Positions 27,423 through 35,327 of a stretch of DNA of 64,000 nt are shown here, one piece after another. Position numbers and translations under genes: made by a program. The stretch spans positions 62,001-126,000 of the forward strand of contig CAVYUQ010000014.1 in the NCBI GenBank assembly GCA_963771715.1, written 5' to 3'. Position 1 is the stretch's first letter; each line of letters starts with the position of its first letter. The notes below the pieces were generated by a model. It saw only the letters and a program-made list of their open reading frames with translations. It had not been told where the DNA came from and searched no databases. Source of the DNA: JACVRW01 sp963771715. GTDB taxonomy: Bacteria; Actinomycetota; Thermoleophilia; Solirubrobacterales; Thermoleophilaceae.

Positions 27423-29749
27423 TCGAGCAGGTCGAGCGCGGCGCCGACGATCGTCTCGGCGTCGATCTCGTGGTGGCGGTAGACGTCGTCGAGGTCGCCC
27501 GACTGGCCGAAGCGGGTCACGCCCAGCGGGGTGAGCGGCACGGCGTTCACGGCGCCGAGGAACGCGAGCGCGTTCGGGTCGCCGTCGAGGACCGTGACCA
27601 TCGGGGCAGCGCGCTCGTCGGGGAACAGCTCGTCGAGGATCTCCGAGGGGTGCTCGCCGAAGCCGGCGCGGGCGCGGAATGCACGCAGGAGCAGGTCGGC
27701 GCTCGTCACGCAGATCACGTCGGTGTCCTCGCCGAGGGTGTCGGCGGCGCGCAGCAGCTCCGGCATCACCGCGCCCATCCCCACGAGCGTGACCGCGGGC
27801 GTCCCCTTCGCCCGCCGCAGCGGGTAGCCGCCGGCCAGCACGAGGGTGCGGCGCTCCTCGGAGCGGTCGCCGCCGGCAAGCGACTGGTCGAGCGGCCGCG
27901 TGGAGAGCCGGAAGTAGGCGGACTCGCCGTCCGGCTTGCCGAGCCGCGAGAGCGCCTGCAGCAGCGTCCACTCGAGGTCCTGCCCGAATGCCGGCTCCCA
28001 GAAGGTGCAGCCCGGCTGCCCGATCCCGATCGACGGCGTGACGATCGACTGGTGCGCGCCGCCCTCGGGCGCCAGCGACACCCCGGACGGCGTGCCGATC
28101 AGGATCGACTGGCCGCCCGCGTAGATGCCGAATGACCACGGCTCGAGCGCGCGGCCCACGAACGGGTCGTAGATCGTGCCGATCGGAAGCAGCGGCTGGC
28201 CGTAGCGGCTCCAGGTTGCGCCGAGCTCGCCGAGCAGCCCGACCAGGTTCGTCTCGGCGATCCCGAGCTCGATGTGGCGCCCGCCCGTGGTCTCGTGCCA
28301 GTGAACGAGCGTCTGCGGGTCGTCGGCGAACCAGTCGCGCCGCTCGCCCACCGACCAGATCCCCGACTTGTTGATCCAGCCGCCGAGGTTGGTGGAGCTG
28401 GCCACGTCCGGGCTCACCGTGACCACGCGCTCGGCGACCTCCGGCGCGTCGTGCACCAGGTCCACGAAGAAGCGGCCGAACGCCTGCTGGGTGGACTCCT
28501 TGCCGCGATGCTCGCGCCCGAGCGCGGGCGGCATCTCGGGCGGCCGGCGCGGCTCCGGCTCGTCGCGCGCGAGGGCCGTCGCGGCGGCGGCGGCGAGCGC
28601 GCCCTCAGGGCTCGCCGGGTCGAACGACGCCCACGGGTCGTCCGGGTCGGTGCCCAGCTCCTTGGCGAGCTCCCGGAACTGCTCGTGGGTGAGGAGCGCG
28701 GAGTGGTTCTCCGGGTGGCCCTCGATCGGCAGCGACCAGCCCTTGATCGTGTACGCGAAGATCACCGTCGGGCGGTCGTGCTGCGCCTCGCGGTAGGCCT
28801 CGATCAGCTTGCCGACGTCGTGGCCGCCGAGGTCGCGGAACGCCGCGCGCAGGTCCTCGTCGCCGAGCTCGCCCACCAGGGACGCGAGCTCGCCGCTGCG
28901 GCCGGGCAGCCGCTCGCGCAGCTCCGCCGGCTCCGCGCGCAGCAGGCGCTGGTACTCCTCGTTCGGCATCTCGTCGATGCGGCGGCGCAGGTCCGCGCCG
29001 CCGGAGCGCTCGAACAGGCCCTCGAGCCTGCGCCCGTACTTGACCGTGAGCACCTGCCAGCCGGCCGCCTCGAACATCCCGGCCAGGCGGCCGAAGGCGA
29101 TGTCGGGCACGACCCTGTCGAGCGACTGGCGGTTCAGGTCCACCACCCACAGCACCTCGCCGAGGCGCGCGACCCACGGGTCGGCGATCGCCTCCCACAC
29201 GGCGCCCTCGTCCAGCTCGGCGTCGCCGAGCAGCGCGATCTGGCGCCCGCGCGGCGGCGCCTCGAAGCGGTGATGCTCGAGGTAGCGGCGCGCGATCGCT
29301 CCCCAGATCGGGGCGGTGGCGCCGATGCCGACCGAGCCGGTGGAGTAGTCGACCGGGTCGGGGTCCTTCGTCCGGCTCGGGTAGCTCTGAAGCCCGCCGA
29401 AGGCGCGCAGCGACTCCAGGTAGGGCTGCTCGAGGCGGCCGAGGAGATAGTTGATCGCGTGCAGCACCGGCGAGGCGTGCGGCTTCACCGACACGCGGTC
29501 CTCGGCGCGCAGCTCGGAGAACCAGAGCGCCGTCATCAGGCTCACCATCGACGCGCTCGAGGCCTGGTGGCCGCCCACCTTCACGCCGGACTTGTTCTCA
29601 CGCACGCGGTTGGCGTGGTGGACGATCGCGGTGGCGAGCCAGAGCACCCGCCGCTGTACCGCCTCGAGCGTCTCGAGGTCAGGCGTCGCGGGCGCCGGCG
29701 ACGGCGCTTGCGTGATCGGCAAACCACTCAAGGTGAGCGATTCTCCCAT
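27419..29749 (-). CDS. Thiamine-diphosphate enzyme, AceE/transketolase-like
   Basis: 776 residues. The N-terminal half has the ThDP-binding motif GDAELDEGAVWEAI followed by VVDLNRQSLDRVVPD, which is closest in layout to homodimeric pyruvate dehydrogenase E1 (AceE). KPHASPVLHAINYLLGRLE carries the His of the pyrophosphate region. The second half has the pyrimidine-binding domain (RHIELGIAETNLVGLLGELG) and a C-terminal transketolase domain. A 2-oxoacid dehydrogenase E1 is likely, but no E2 or E3 is adjacent, so the acceptor is unknown. The first 23 codons overlap the 3' end of the SnoaL-like gene. Confidence 0.85.
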   Translation of the reverse strand: MGESLTLSGLPITQAPSPAPATPDLETLEAVQRRVLWLATAIVHHANRVRENKSGVKVGGHQASSASMVSLMTALWFSELRAEDRVSVKPHASPVLHAINYLLGRLEQPYLESLRAFGGLQSYPSRTKDPDPVDYSTGSVGIGATAPIWGAIARRYLEHHRFEAPPRGRQIALLGDAELDEGAVWEAIADPWVARLGEVLWVVDLNRQSLDRVVPDIAFGRLAGMFEAAGWQVLTVKYGRRLEGLFERSGGADLRRRIDEMPNEEYQRLLRAEPAELRERLPGRSGELASLVGELGDEDLRAAFRDLGGHDVGKLIEAYREAQHDRPTVIFAYTIKGWSLPIEGHPENHSALLTHEQFRELAKELGTDPDDPWASFDPASPEGALAAAAATALARDEPEPRRPPEMPPALGREHRGKESTQQAFGRFFVDLVHDAPEVAERVVTVSPDVASSTNLGGWINKSGIWSVGERRDWFADDPQTLVHWHETTGGRHIELGIAETNLVGLLGELGATWSRYGQPLLPIGTIYDPFVGRALEPWSFGIYAGGQSILIGTPSGVSLAPEGGAHQSIVTPSIGIGQPGCTFWEPAFGQDLEWTLLQALSRLGKPDGESAYFRLSTRPLDQSLAGGDRSEERRTLVLAGGYPLRRAKGTPAVTLVGMGAVMPELLRAADTLGEDTDVICVTSADLLLRAFRARAGFGEHPSEILDELFPDERAAPMVTVLDGDPNALAFLGAVNAVPLTPLGVTRFGQSGDLDDVYRHHEIDAETIVGAALDLLD

Positions 29750-30068
29750 CCCTCACGGTGAACACCATGTGGATCGGCATCCGTCCCTCGAGCCCGCTCA
29801 TGCGGCCGGTCGTGCGCCAGTGGCCGTGTGCGACCACGCGGTCGCCAAAGGTCTCCACGTCTCCGGTCTCCAACTCCACCGACTCCCATGCGCCGAGCCA
29901 CTCCTCGGTGTTCTTCCGAAAGGCGTCCTTTCCCTTCAGCTGCACGGTTTCCAGCCAATCCGGGGATGGCGTCATCACGACGTCCTCGTGGTACAGCTCG
30001 AGCATGCCCTCGATGTCGCCATCGTTCCAGCGCTGCGCCATCTCGAGTACGAGGTCGGTGGGGCTCAT
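29679..30068 (-). CDS. SnoaL-like (NTF2-fold) protein
   Basis: 129 residues from MSPTDLVLEMAQRWNDGDIE. The cone-shaped NTF2/SnoaL fold is recognised from YHEDVVMTPSPDW, KDAFRKNTEEWLGAW and the terminal strand VRDGRIAHLEWFADHASA. An upstream in-frame start would run into the SRP RNA, so the ATG at 30068 is preferred. The function is unknown; the fold serves isomerases, cyclases and binding proteins. Its last 71 bases overlap the start of the downstream thiamine-diphosphate enzyme gene. Confidence 0.8.
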   Translation of the reverse strand: MSPTDLVLEMAQRWNDGDIEGMLELYHEDVVMTPSPDWLETVQLKGKDAFRKNTEEWLGAWESVELETGDVETFGDRVVAHGHWRTTGRMSGLEGRMPIHMVFTVRDGRIAHLEWFADHASAVAGARDA

Positions 30069-30136
30069 CGATGAGAGTGGACCGTGCACCCGTCTCTGGA
30101 ACTCGATCTCGGGCGTGCCCGCCGATCTTCGGCTCC

Positions 30137-30233
30137 GGCCAGGCTTGCCCACGGCGCACGAGCGGTATCGCTTAAGGCTGCTTCCTCCCGGATCTGACCT
30201 GGTTCGCGAGCGCTCACCGCGTGGGACCCGGCC
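30137..30233 (-). ncRNA. ffs: Signal recognition particle RNA, small bacterial (4.5S) type
   Basis: On the minus strand the invariant SRP domain IV appears as ACCAGGTCAGATCCGGGAGG followed at once by AAGCAGCC, which matches E. coli 4.5S RNA (ACCAGGTCAGGTCCGGAAGG, AAGCAGCC) with few changes. The flanks pair into the long hairpin: GGCCGG with CCTGGCC at the ends, then CCCACG with CGTGGG, then the GC-rich segment next to the loops. The 97-base length fits the class. It binds Ffh for co-translational targeting. It lies on the same strand as dnaX, near which it is often found. Confidence 0.92.
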
Positions 30234-30392
30234 ATCGACGCCTCAGTCCGGCGTACTGGCCCCGAGAGCCGAAGCCCCTCGAACGGGAATTCAGCCCTGC
30301 TAGAGCGGATTGCAGGTGACAGGGCACCGCTACCTCCCCGCCTAGCACGGTCCATCGCAGAGGCTAGCGCGAACTCACATAGGCTGCGCGCC

Positions 30393-30779
30393 ATGGCACT
30401 ACGACAGTCAGTCTCGACAGATCAGGCTCCCGAGGCCATCGGCCCCTACAGCCAGGGCATGCGCAGCGGCAGCCTGCTGTTCTGCTCCGGCCAGATCCCG
30501 CTCGATCCGTCCACGGGCGAGATCGTGAAGGACGACGTGGAGGGCCAGGCGCGCCGCTGCCTCGAGAACCTCGCCGCGGTCTGCAAGGCCGCCGGGGGCT
30601 CGCTGGCCGACGCGGTCCGCTGCACCGTCTACCTAACGGACATGAACGACTTCGCGCGCGTGAACGAGGTGTACGGGTCGTTCTTCGAGGGACCCGAGCC
30701 GCCGGCCCGCGTGGCGATCGGCGTGGCAGCGCTGCCGAAGGGCGCGGACGTCGAGATCGACGCGATCGTGGCGCTCTAA
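30393..30779 (+). CDS. ridA: RidA family enamine/imine deaminase
   Basis: 128 residues, full length. EAIGPYSQGMRSGSLLFCSG opens the trimer fold; GQIPLDPSTGEIV, NLAAVCKAAGGSLADAVRCT and the active-site Arg in PPARVAIGVAALPKGADVEI are all present. RidA removes reactive 2-aminoacrylate formed by PLP enzymes. It stops 16 bases before tRNA-Val and probably has its own promoter in the 160-base gap after the SRP RNA, in which nothing else is seen. Confidence 0.95.
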   Translation: MALRQSVSTDQAPEAIGPYSQGMRSGSLLFCSGQIPLDPSTGEIVKDDVEGQARRCLENLAAVCKAAGGSLADAVRCTVYLTDMNDFARVNEVYGSFFEGPEPPARVAIGVAALPKGADVEIDAIVAL

Positions 30780-30795
30780 ACTGATCGTCTCTCCC

Positions 30796-30867
30796 GGGCG
30801 CGTAGCTCAGCGGGAGAGCGCTCGCCTCACACGCGAGAGGTCGCTGGTTCGAACCCAGCCGCGCCCA
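30796..30867 (+). tRNA. tRNA-Val (CAC)
   Basis: The full cloverleaf folds: acceptor GGGCGCG/CGCGCCC, D stem GCTC/GAGC, anticodon stem CTCGC/GCGAG with loop CTCACAC (anticodon CAC at 30828-30830), T stem GCTGG/CCAGC with TTCGAAC. The discriminator is A and CCA is not encoded. Its last 49 bases are repeated exactly at 38859, so it appears to be the attachment site of the downstream accessory region. Confidence 0.97.
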
Positions 30868-31360
30868 CTGAAAAGCCCTGCTAACAGCCACTTTCCGGTG
30901 GCCGAGCACGCCTAAACGTGGCCGCCTATCGGCCGGTTGTCTCATTCGTTGTCTCAGTTCGCGGGCTGTTTGCCGTGCTGTACCTGGCAGTACACCGCTC
31001 GCCGCCTCTGCGACCTCTCGCGTGTTCAACGATGTGCAACGAGCCGCGGACGGAGCCGGCGGGACTGCGCCTGGGGTCACGGGGCGACGCCGAGTGACGG
31101 CGCGGGAAGCATGTTCAAGAACTCATCGGGAAGTAGGCGGCTTGCTTGCCAGTACTCGAGGCCAACAACGTGGGGCGGCCGTCCCGGACTGTGAGGGTCG
31201 CTCGCGGTTCGGGGCTTCGCACTGACGGGTAGTTCGCGACCAAGGAGTAGGCAGGGCATGCACGGCTACCGCGTCGTCGATGGCACCTTCCTCGGGACTG
31301 TCTCTTCTCCGGCCGGACAACCGGTAGACCCGCCGCGGACGCGCTGCGTTAGTCCGTTCC
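30868..31360 (+). other. Left end of integrated element 1, no intact gene
   Basis: The 490 bases after tRNA-Val contain no convincing gene. Bases 30868-30910 and 31005-31180 are related to 40472-40515 and 40525-40680, right of the third tRNA 3'-end copy. On the minus strand the shared part can be read as HVVGLEYWQASRLLPDEFLN, matching HVVGLEYWHASRLLPAELLK at the second site, so it may be the remnant of a coding sequence. A GTTGTCTCATTCGTTGTCTC motif lies at 30936. Open frames through the tRNA antisense (SNQRPLACE) are the well-known spurious type. Confidence 0.6.
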
Positions 31361-33178
31361 TCAGCCGCCTCGCAGGGTGACCCATACCAAGCCACCGGCC
31401 ACGGTGAGGCCCTGTGGCTGGTGCTCGACGGCGATGCTCTCGGTCACACGGTTCGTGCCCGGATCGATCCGATCGACCGCATCTTCGCTGCTGTCCGCCA
31501 CCCACACGGACCCTTCGCCGACCGCCACGGCCACCGGGGTCTCGCCGCCCGAGATCGCTTTGGTTACCAAGTTCGTTCCCGGGTTGATCCGAGAGAGCGA
31601 GCCGTCGCCGCGATTCGCGACCCACACCGCGCCGGCGCCCGCGGCGATCGCCACTGGGTCGTTCCCGACCTGGATCCTGCGCGTGGTCCTGCCGGTGCCC
31701 GGATCGATTCGCCTGATCAGATTCAGCTCGTTGTCAATTGCCCAGACGGAGGCGAAGCCAACGGTCATGGCCACCGGCGCCCGTGGGAGCGCGACCGACC
31801 TCACGATTCGCGATTGCGCAGCGCTCCGGTCGTAGTCGACTCGCACGATGCCCTGGGGAACGTTGGTCGCCACCCACACGGACTGCCCGTCGGCAGCGAG
31901 CCCACATCTCGTTCCCGATTCGACGGGCGCCAGCCGAGGCGACTCGCTAGGGAATGCCCGCTCAAGCGGGATCTCTTCGTCGAGCTCGATGCCGCCTTGG
32001 GCGCCCGTGAACGGGTGGAGCAACGTACCCGGGTTCCCGCCTTCCGAGCAGCCGTCCGCGACCCAGACCTCGCCGGCGGCGGCAACGTTGTCCAGGGTCT
32101 CGCCCAGCCCGAAGCTCCGAGTCGGCCGCCTCGCCTTGGGATCTAAGCGCGAGATCGTCGAGCTGCCGCGGCTCAGAGCCCAGACGCCGCCGGCGCCGGC
32201 CGCGACGGGACCCGGGGTGGGGTTGAGCCGGATCGCCTTGACGACGGCATTCTCCCCGGGGTCGATGGCGACCACGGCATTGCCCGGAATCGCCGGCGAG
32301 TCGGACCCGGTCCCGGCAAGCACGAGTGCCAGGGCCGCAAGGCCCACGACCACCGCCCCCGCCGCCGCGAGCAGCCGCGGTCCACCCATCTGTGCCGGGC
32401 GCCTGGCGCGCGCGACCGGCTGCGGTTCTGGATCGAGAGCCGGGTCCTGCGCCAGCACTTGGCGTTCGAGTTCTCGCAGCGCCGGTCCCGGCTCGAGGCC
32501 GAGCTCCGAGACGAGAGTCTTCCGGGCCCGGCGGTAGGCGTCGAGCGCGTCGGCTTGGCGCCCCGAGCGGTAGAGGGCCAGCATCAGCTGAGCCCAGAGG
32601 TGCTCCCGGAGCGAATTTGCCGCGACAAGGCGCTCCAGCTCGTCGACGAGGTCGGCGCTGCGCCCAACCGTCAGTTCGGCGTCGATGCGATCCTCGAGCG
32701 CCGCGAGACGCAGATCCTCCAGCCGAGCGGCCTCGGCCTGGATCGAGGGCTCAAAGCGGATGTCCGCGAGCGCGTCGCCGCGCCAGAGCCCGAGCGCCTC
32801 GCGGAGCTTGTCCGCGCCCGCGTCGGCGTCGCCGTGCTCGAGCGCGCGGCGGGCCTCACCGCGGAGCTCTTCGAAGCGCGCGAGGTCGATCTGCGCGGGA
32901 TCCACCTCGAGCACATATCCGGGCCGTCGCGTAGCGATCACGTCCGGGCCCAGCGCCTTGCGCAGCGACGAGATGTGCCCCTGCAGCGCGGTCCCCGCGG
33001 TCGCCGGGGGTTGCCCGTTCCATAGCTGGTCGATCAGCCCGTCGCTCGACACGATCCGGTTCGCGTTGAGCAGCAGGAGCGCCAGCACCGCGCGTTGCTT
33101 CCCGCCTCCCAGCGAGACGGGATGCCCGTCCTCCCACACTTCGACCGGCCCCAGGATCCGGAATTCCATCGCGCTCAA
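31361..33178 (-). CDS. BTAD/SARP-type regulator with membrane helix and beta-propeller sensor domain
   Basis: 605 residues. An OmpR-like winged helix (FRILGPVEVWEDGHPVSLGG to RPGYVLEVDP, residues 5-92) is followed by the BTAD helical repeat (to about 245), a single membrane helix (LLAAAGAVVVGLAALALVLA, about 265-289), and an extracytoplasmic YncE/YVTN-like beta-propeller with repeats of the type VAIAAGAGAVWVANRGDGSL and SRINPGTN. This predicts a one-component regulator held at the membrane, binding DNA inside and a ligand outside. It diverges from the secreted-protein genes at 33307, probable targets. Located inside the tRNA-Val element. Confidence 0.92.
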   Translation of the reverse strand: MSAMEFRILGPVEVWEDGHPVSLGGGKQRAVLALLLLNANRIVSSDGLIDQLWNGQPPATAGTALQGHISSLRKALGPDVIATRRPGYVLEVDPAQIDLARFEELRGEARRALEHGDADAGADKLREALGLWRGDALADIRFEPSIQAEAARLEDLRLAALEDRIDAELTVGRSADLVDELERLVAANSLREHLWAQLMLALYRSGRQADALDAYRRARKTLVSELGLEPGPALRELERQVLAQDPALDPEPQPVARARRPAQMGGPRLLAAAGAVVVGLAALALVLAGTGSDSPAIPGNAVVAIDPGENAVVKAIRLNPTPGPVAAGAGGVWALSRGSSTISRLDPKARRPTRSFGLGETLDNVAAAGEVWVADGCSEGGNPGTLLHPFTGAQGGIELDEEIPLERAFPSESPRLAPVESGTRCGLAADGQSVWVATNVPQGIVRVDYDRSAAQSRIVRSVALPRAPVAMTVGFASVWAIDNELNLIRRIDPGTGRTTRRIQVGNDPVAIAAGAGAVWVANRGDGSLSRINPGTNLVTKAISGGETPVAVAVGEGSVWVADSSEDAVDRIDPGTNRVTESIAVEHQPQGLTVAGGLVWVTLRGG

Positions 33179-33306
33179 TTCAAGCTAACACCGGCCGAGA
33201 GCCCGATGCACGGCCATTAGCGCCGCGTTAGGGGAATTTTTGGGGCTCGTTGGGCCGCTCAGCGACGCTCGCGGCGTGTCCGGTAGCGATTTGAAGAGGA
33301 GCGGTA

Positions 33307-33582
33307 ATGAGCGGACGAGCAGGTCAGATCTTGGCGGGCGTCGTGACGGCGGCGGTTCTTGCGGGGACCTCTCAGGCGGCTGCGCCTGATCGCGTGACCG
33401 AGCCGACCTGGAAGCGCGCGCTCTGGATCAGAAGTGACGCCCTGAACCAGAAGTACGGCCTCGGCGAGTACAGCCAGGAAGCCGCGGCCACCGCGGAGCC
33501 GTCCTGGAGGCGCGCCCTCCGGATCCGCGGCGAGGCGATCAACATCGCGGCGCCCGACCAGACCAAGGGAAGAGCAGGATGA
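33307..33582 (+). CDS. Small secreted protein with two related repeats
   Basis: 91 residues. A signal peptide (ILAGVVTAAVLAGTSQAAA) is followed by two copies of a motif E-P-[TS]-W-[KR]-R-A-L-x-I-R-x-[DE]-A-[LI]-N, the first continuing QKYGLGEY. AAGAGGAG-type Shine-Dalgarno sequence lies just before the ATG. The stop overlaps the start of the lipoprotein gene (ATGA), so both are co-translated. No function is recognised; the motif resembles short repeats seen in other actinobacterial secreted proteins. Confidence 0.72.
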   Translation: MSGRAGQILAGVVTAAVLAGTSQAAAPDRVTEPTWKRALWIRSDALNQKYGLGEYSQEAAATAEPSWRRALRIRGEAINIAAPDQTKGRAG

Positions 33583-34301
33583 CCACCCAGTTCAGCACCG
33601 GGCGGCACCGCGACGATCCGAGCGGCCGTCTTGGCCGACGGGTAGCGATCGCGGTCGTGCGACTCGTTCTCCTACTAGGGCTCGCGCTGGCCGCGGTCGC
33701 AGTCGCCGGCTGCGGCGGGGACGATGAGGAAGCCTCGCCGGCAGCGCTCGATGTACGGCTGCTGCCGGCCTCGGAGGTCCCGGGGTTCATGCGCGAGCGG
33801 ACTTTCGAGTGGGACGACGCCATCGATCTGACGGTGCAGGGAATCTTCCTCCCGCAATCGACGCCGCCTTCCAGGGCGGTCGACCTGATCGAGGACGCCG
33901 GCTTCGAGACGGCCGTTGGCGAGGAGCTGGTGGGCTCGAAGGGCGACCCGTTCCAGGGGCCGCACATGACCATCGCCGTCGTCCAGCTCGGCTCCGATGA
34001 CGACGCTGGGGAGGTCCTCAACTTCTTGCACAAGGAGGCTCTGAAGCAACCCTGCGCCGCGCTCTGCAGTCAGAACCCTGGAGAGCTCGAGGTGGAGGGA
34101 ATCCCGGGCGCCAAGGGGGCCGAGCAAGTCCCCCAGCGCAATCCTCCCGAGGGCGCGCCGCCTCCCTTCGTCGCCTACGCGGTGGAGTTCGCCGTTGGCC
34201 CGGTCCTGTACGTCGTAGCCGGCTCAGGAGGACCAGGCCAGCTGTCGAGTAGCCAGGTTTTAGACGCGGCGAAGACGCTCTACGAGCGGGCCCGCCGTTG
34301 A
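33579..34301 (+). CDS. Lipoprotein of unknown function
   Basis: 240 residues. An N-terminal Arg-rich stretch and hydrophobic segment end in a lipobox (LAAVAVAGC) at about residues 36-44, followed by an acidic linker (GGDDEEA). The exported domain holds one Cys pair close together (CAALCSQNPGE) and a C-terminal strand-rich part (VAYAVEFAVGPVLYVVAGSG). It is probably anchored at the outer membrane face and may work with the preceding small secreted protein. The family is not recognised. Confidence 0.75.
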   Translation: MTTQFSTGRHRDDPSGRLGRRVAIAVVRLVLLLGLALAAVAVAGCGGDDEEASPAALDVRLLPASEVPGFMRERTFEWDDAIDLTVQGIFLPQSTPPSRAVDLIEDAGFETAVGEELVGSKGDPFQGPHMTIAVVQLGSDDDAGEVLNFLHKEALKQPCAALCSQNPGELEVEGIPGAKGAEQVPQRNPPEGAPPPFVAYAVEFAVGPVLYVVAGSGGPGQLSSSQVLDAAKTLYERARR

Positions 34302-34340
34302 GGGCGGGCCCCCTCTACGTCGCCAACCCTCAAGGAGCAA

Positions 34341-34384
34341 GTCATGTCCACACGGAAAAGGATCAAAGTCATGTCCACACGGAA
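34341..34384 (+). repeat. 27-base-period duplication at the start of the RTX-like gene
   Basis: GTCATGTCCACACGGAA occurs at 34341 and again at 34368. The duplication places two in-frame ATG codons 27 bases apart, each preceded by similar sequence; only the first has a clear AAGGAG Shine-Dalgarno site at the right distance. Confidence 0.8.
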
Positions 34385-35327
34385 GTCAACGCACCGGTCA
34401 CGCTCGATCTGGACGCTCATTCTGTCCGTGATCGCACTCGCGGTTGGTCTCGTCGTGGCACAGGCGAGCTCGGGCGCAGCGTCGACCTGTCAGGGTCAGA
34501 CGGCGACGATCGTCGGGACCGCGGGCGATGACACCCTCAGCGGCGGACCCGGGAACGACGTTGTCGTGTTGCTCTCCGGCGACGACTTCTTCGACGGCCA
34601 GGGTGGCAACGACGTGGTCTGCGGCGACAGCGGCGCGGACTTCCTCGTCGGCGGCGCCGGCGACGACACGCTGGACGGCGGAAGCGGCATCGACCAGGTG
34701 AGGGGCGACTTCTTCTCCGCGAACGGGGACGCCGCCGGCGATGGCGGCAACGACACGCTGATCGGCGGCGCGGGGGGCGACGACCGGGCGGCGGGCGACA
34801 ACTTCGCGCCCAACGGGAACGCCTCCGGAAACGGCGGCGACGACTTCATCACGGAGGCGGAGCGCACGACTGCCGACAACCTCGGCGGCGGGCTCTCTGC
34901 CGGTGACGGTGGAGACGACACGATCCGAGGCTGCATCGGCTGTGTCGGCGACAACCAGTCGTTCAATAGCGAGACCGCCGGTACGGGCGGCAACGACACG
35001 ATCACCAGCGGCCCAGGTCCGGACTTCGTGCACGGAGACCATGAGGCCGCGGGCGCCGGCGGAGCGGGCGGCGGCGGAAACGACGACATCTCCACCCTTG
35101 GTGGTGCCGACTTTATCGACGGTGGCCTGGCCACCGATCGCTGCGACGGCGGCACGGGCAAGGACAGCGCCGTGAACTGCGAGACGCAGATCGACATCCC
35201 ATACGCTGGCGTCGCTCGCGAGCTAGGTCGCGTTCAACGTCTCAGAGGCAGGCCGAGTTTCGTTGCCTTCTGCGACGCTAGGCGTCCGCTCTCGCGTCCT
35301 GCTGCAACGCCACGAAGGAGTTACTGA
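34344..35327 (+). CDS. Secreted protein with RTX-like calcium-binding repeats
   Basis: 327 residues. A signal peptide (IWTLILSVIALAVGLVVAQA) is followed by Gly/Asp-rich nonapeptide-type repeats (GTAGDDTLSGGPGNDVVVLL, GGAGDDTLDGGSGID) that form a calcium-binding beta-roll from about residue 58 to 270. Two Cys pairs (GCIGC; CDGGTG...NC) break the pattern. The last 40 residues are Arg-rich and unrelated, and may be read-through past the original end. AAGGAG precedes the ATG at 34344. Its stop overlaps the next start (TGATG). Confidence 0.85.
   Translation: MSTRKRIKVMSTRKSTHRSRSIWTLILSVIALAVGLVVAQASSGAASTCQGQTATIVGTAGDDTLSGGPGNDVVVLLSGDDFFDGQGGNDVVCGDSGADFLVGGAGDDTLDGGSGIDQVRGDFFSANGDAAGDGGNDTLIGGAGGDDRAAGDNFAPNGNASGNGGDDFITEAERTTADNLGGGLSAGDGGDDTIRGCIGCVGDNQSFNSETAGTGGNDTITSGPGPDFVHGDHEAAGAGGAGGGGNDDISTLGGADFIDGGLATDRCDGGTGKDSAVNCETQIDIPYAGVARELGRVQRLRGRPSFVAFCDARRPLSRPAATPRRSY

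Noticed and set aside
30364..31080. Open frame with RLGSNQRPLACEASAL across tRNA-Val
   Set aside because: This is the familiar spurious translation of tRNA antisense; a similar frame appears at 40261-40512 over the third tRNA copy.
34344..35327. RTX toxin
   Set aside because: Only the Gly/Asp beta-roll repeats are present; there is no toxin, lipase or protease domain, and no type I secretion genes.
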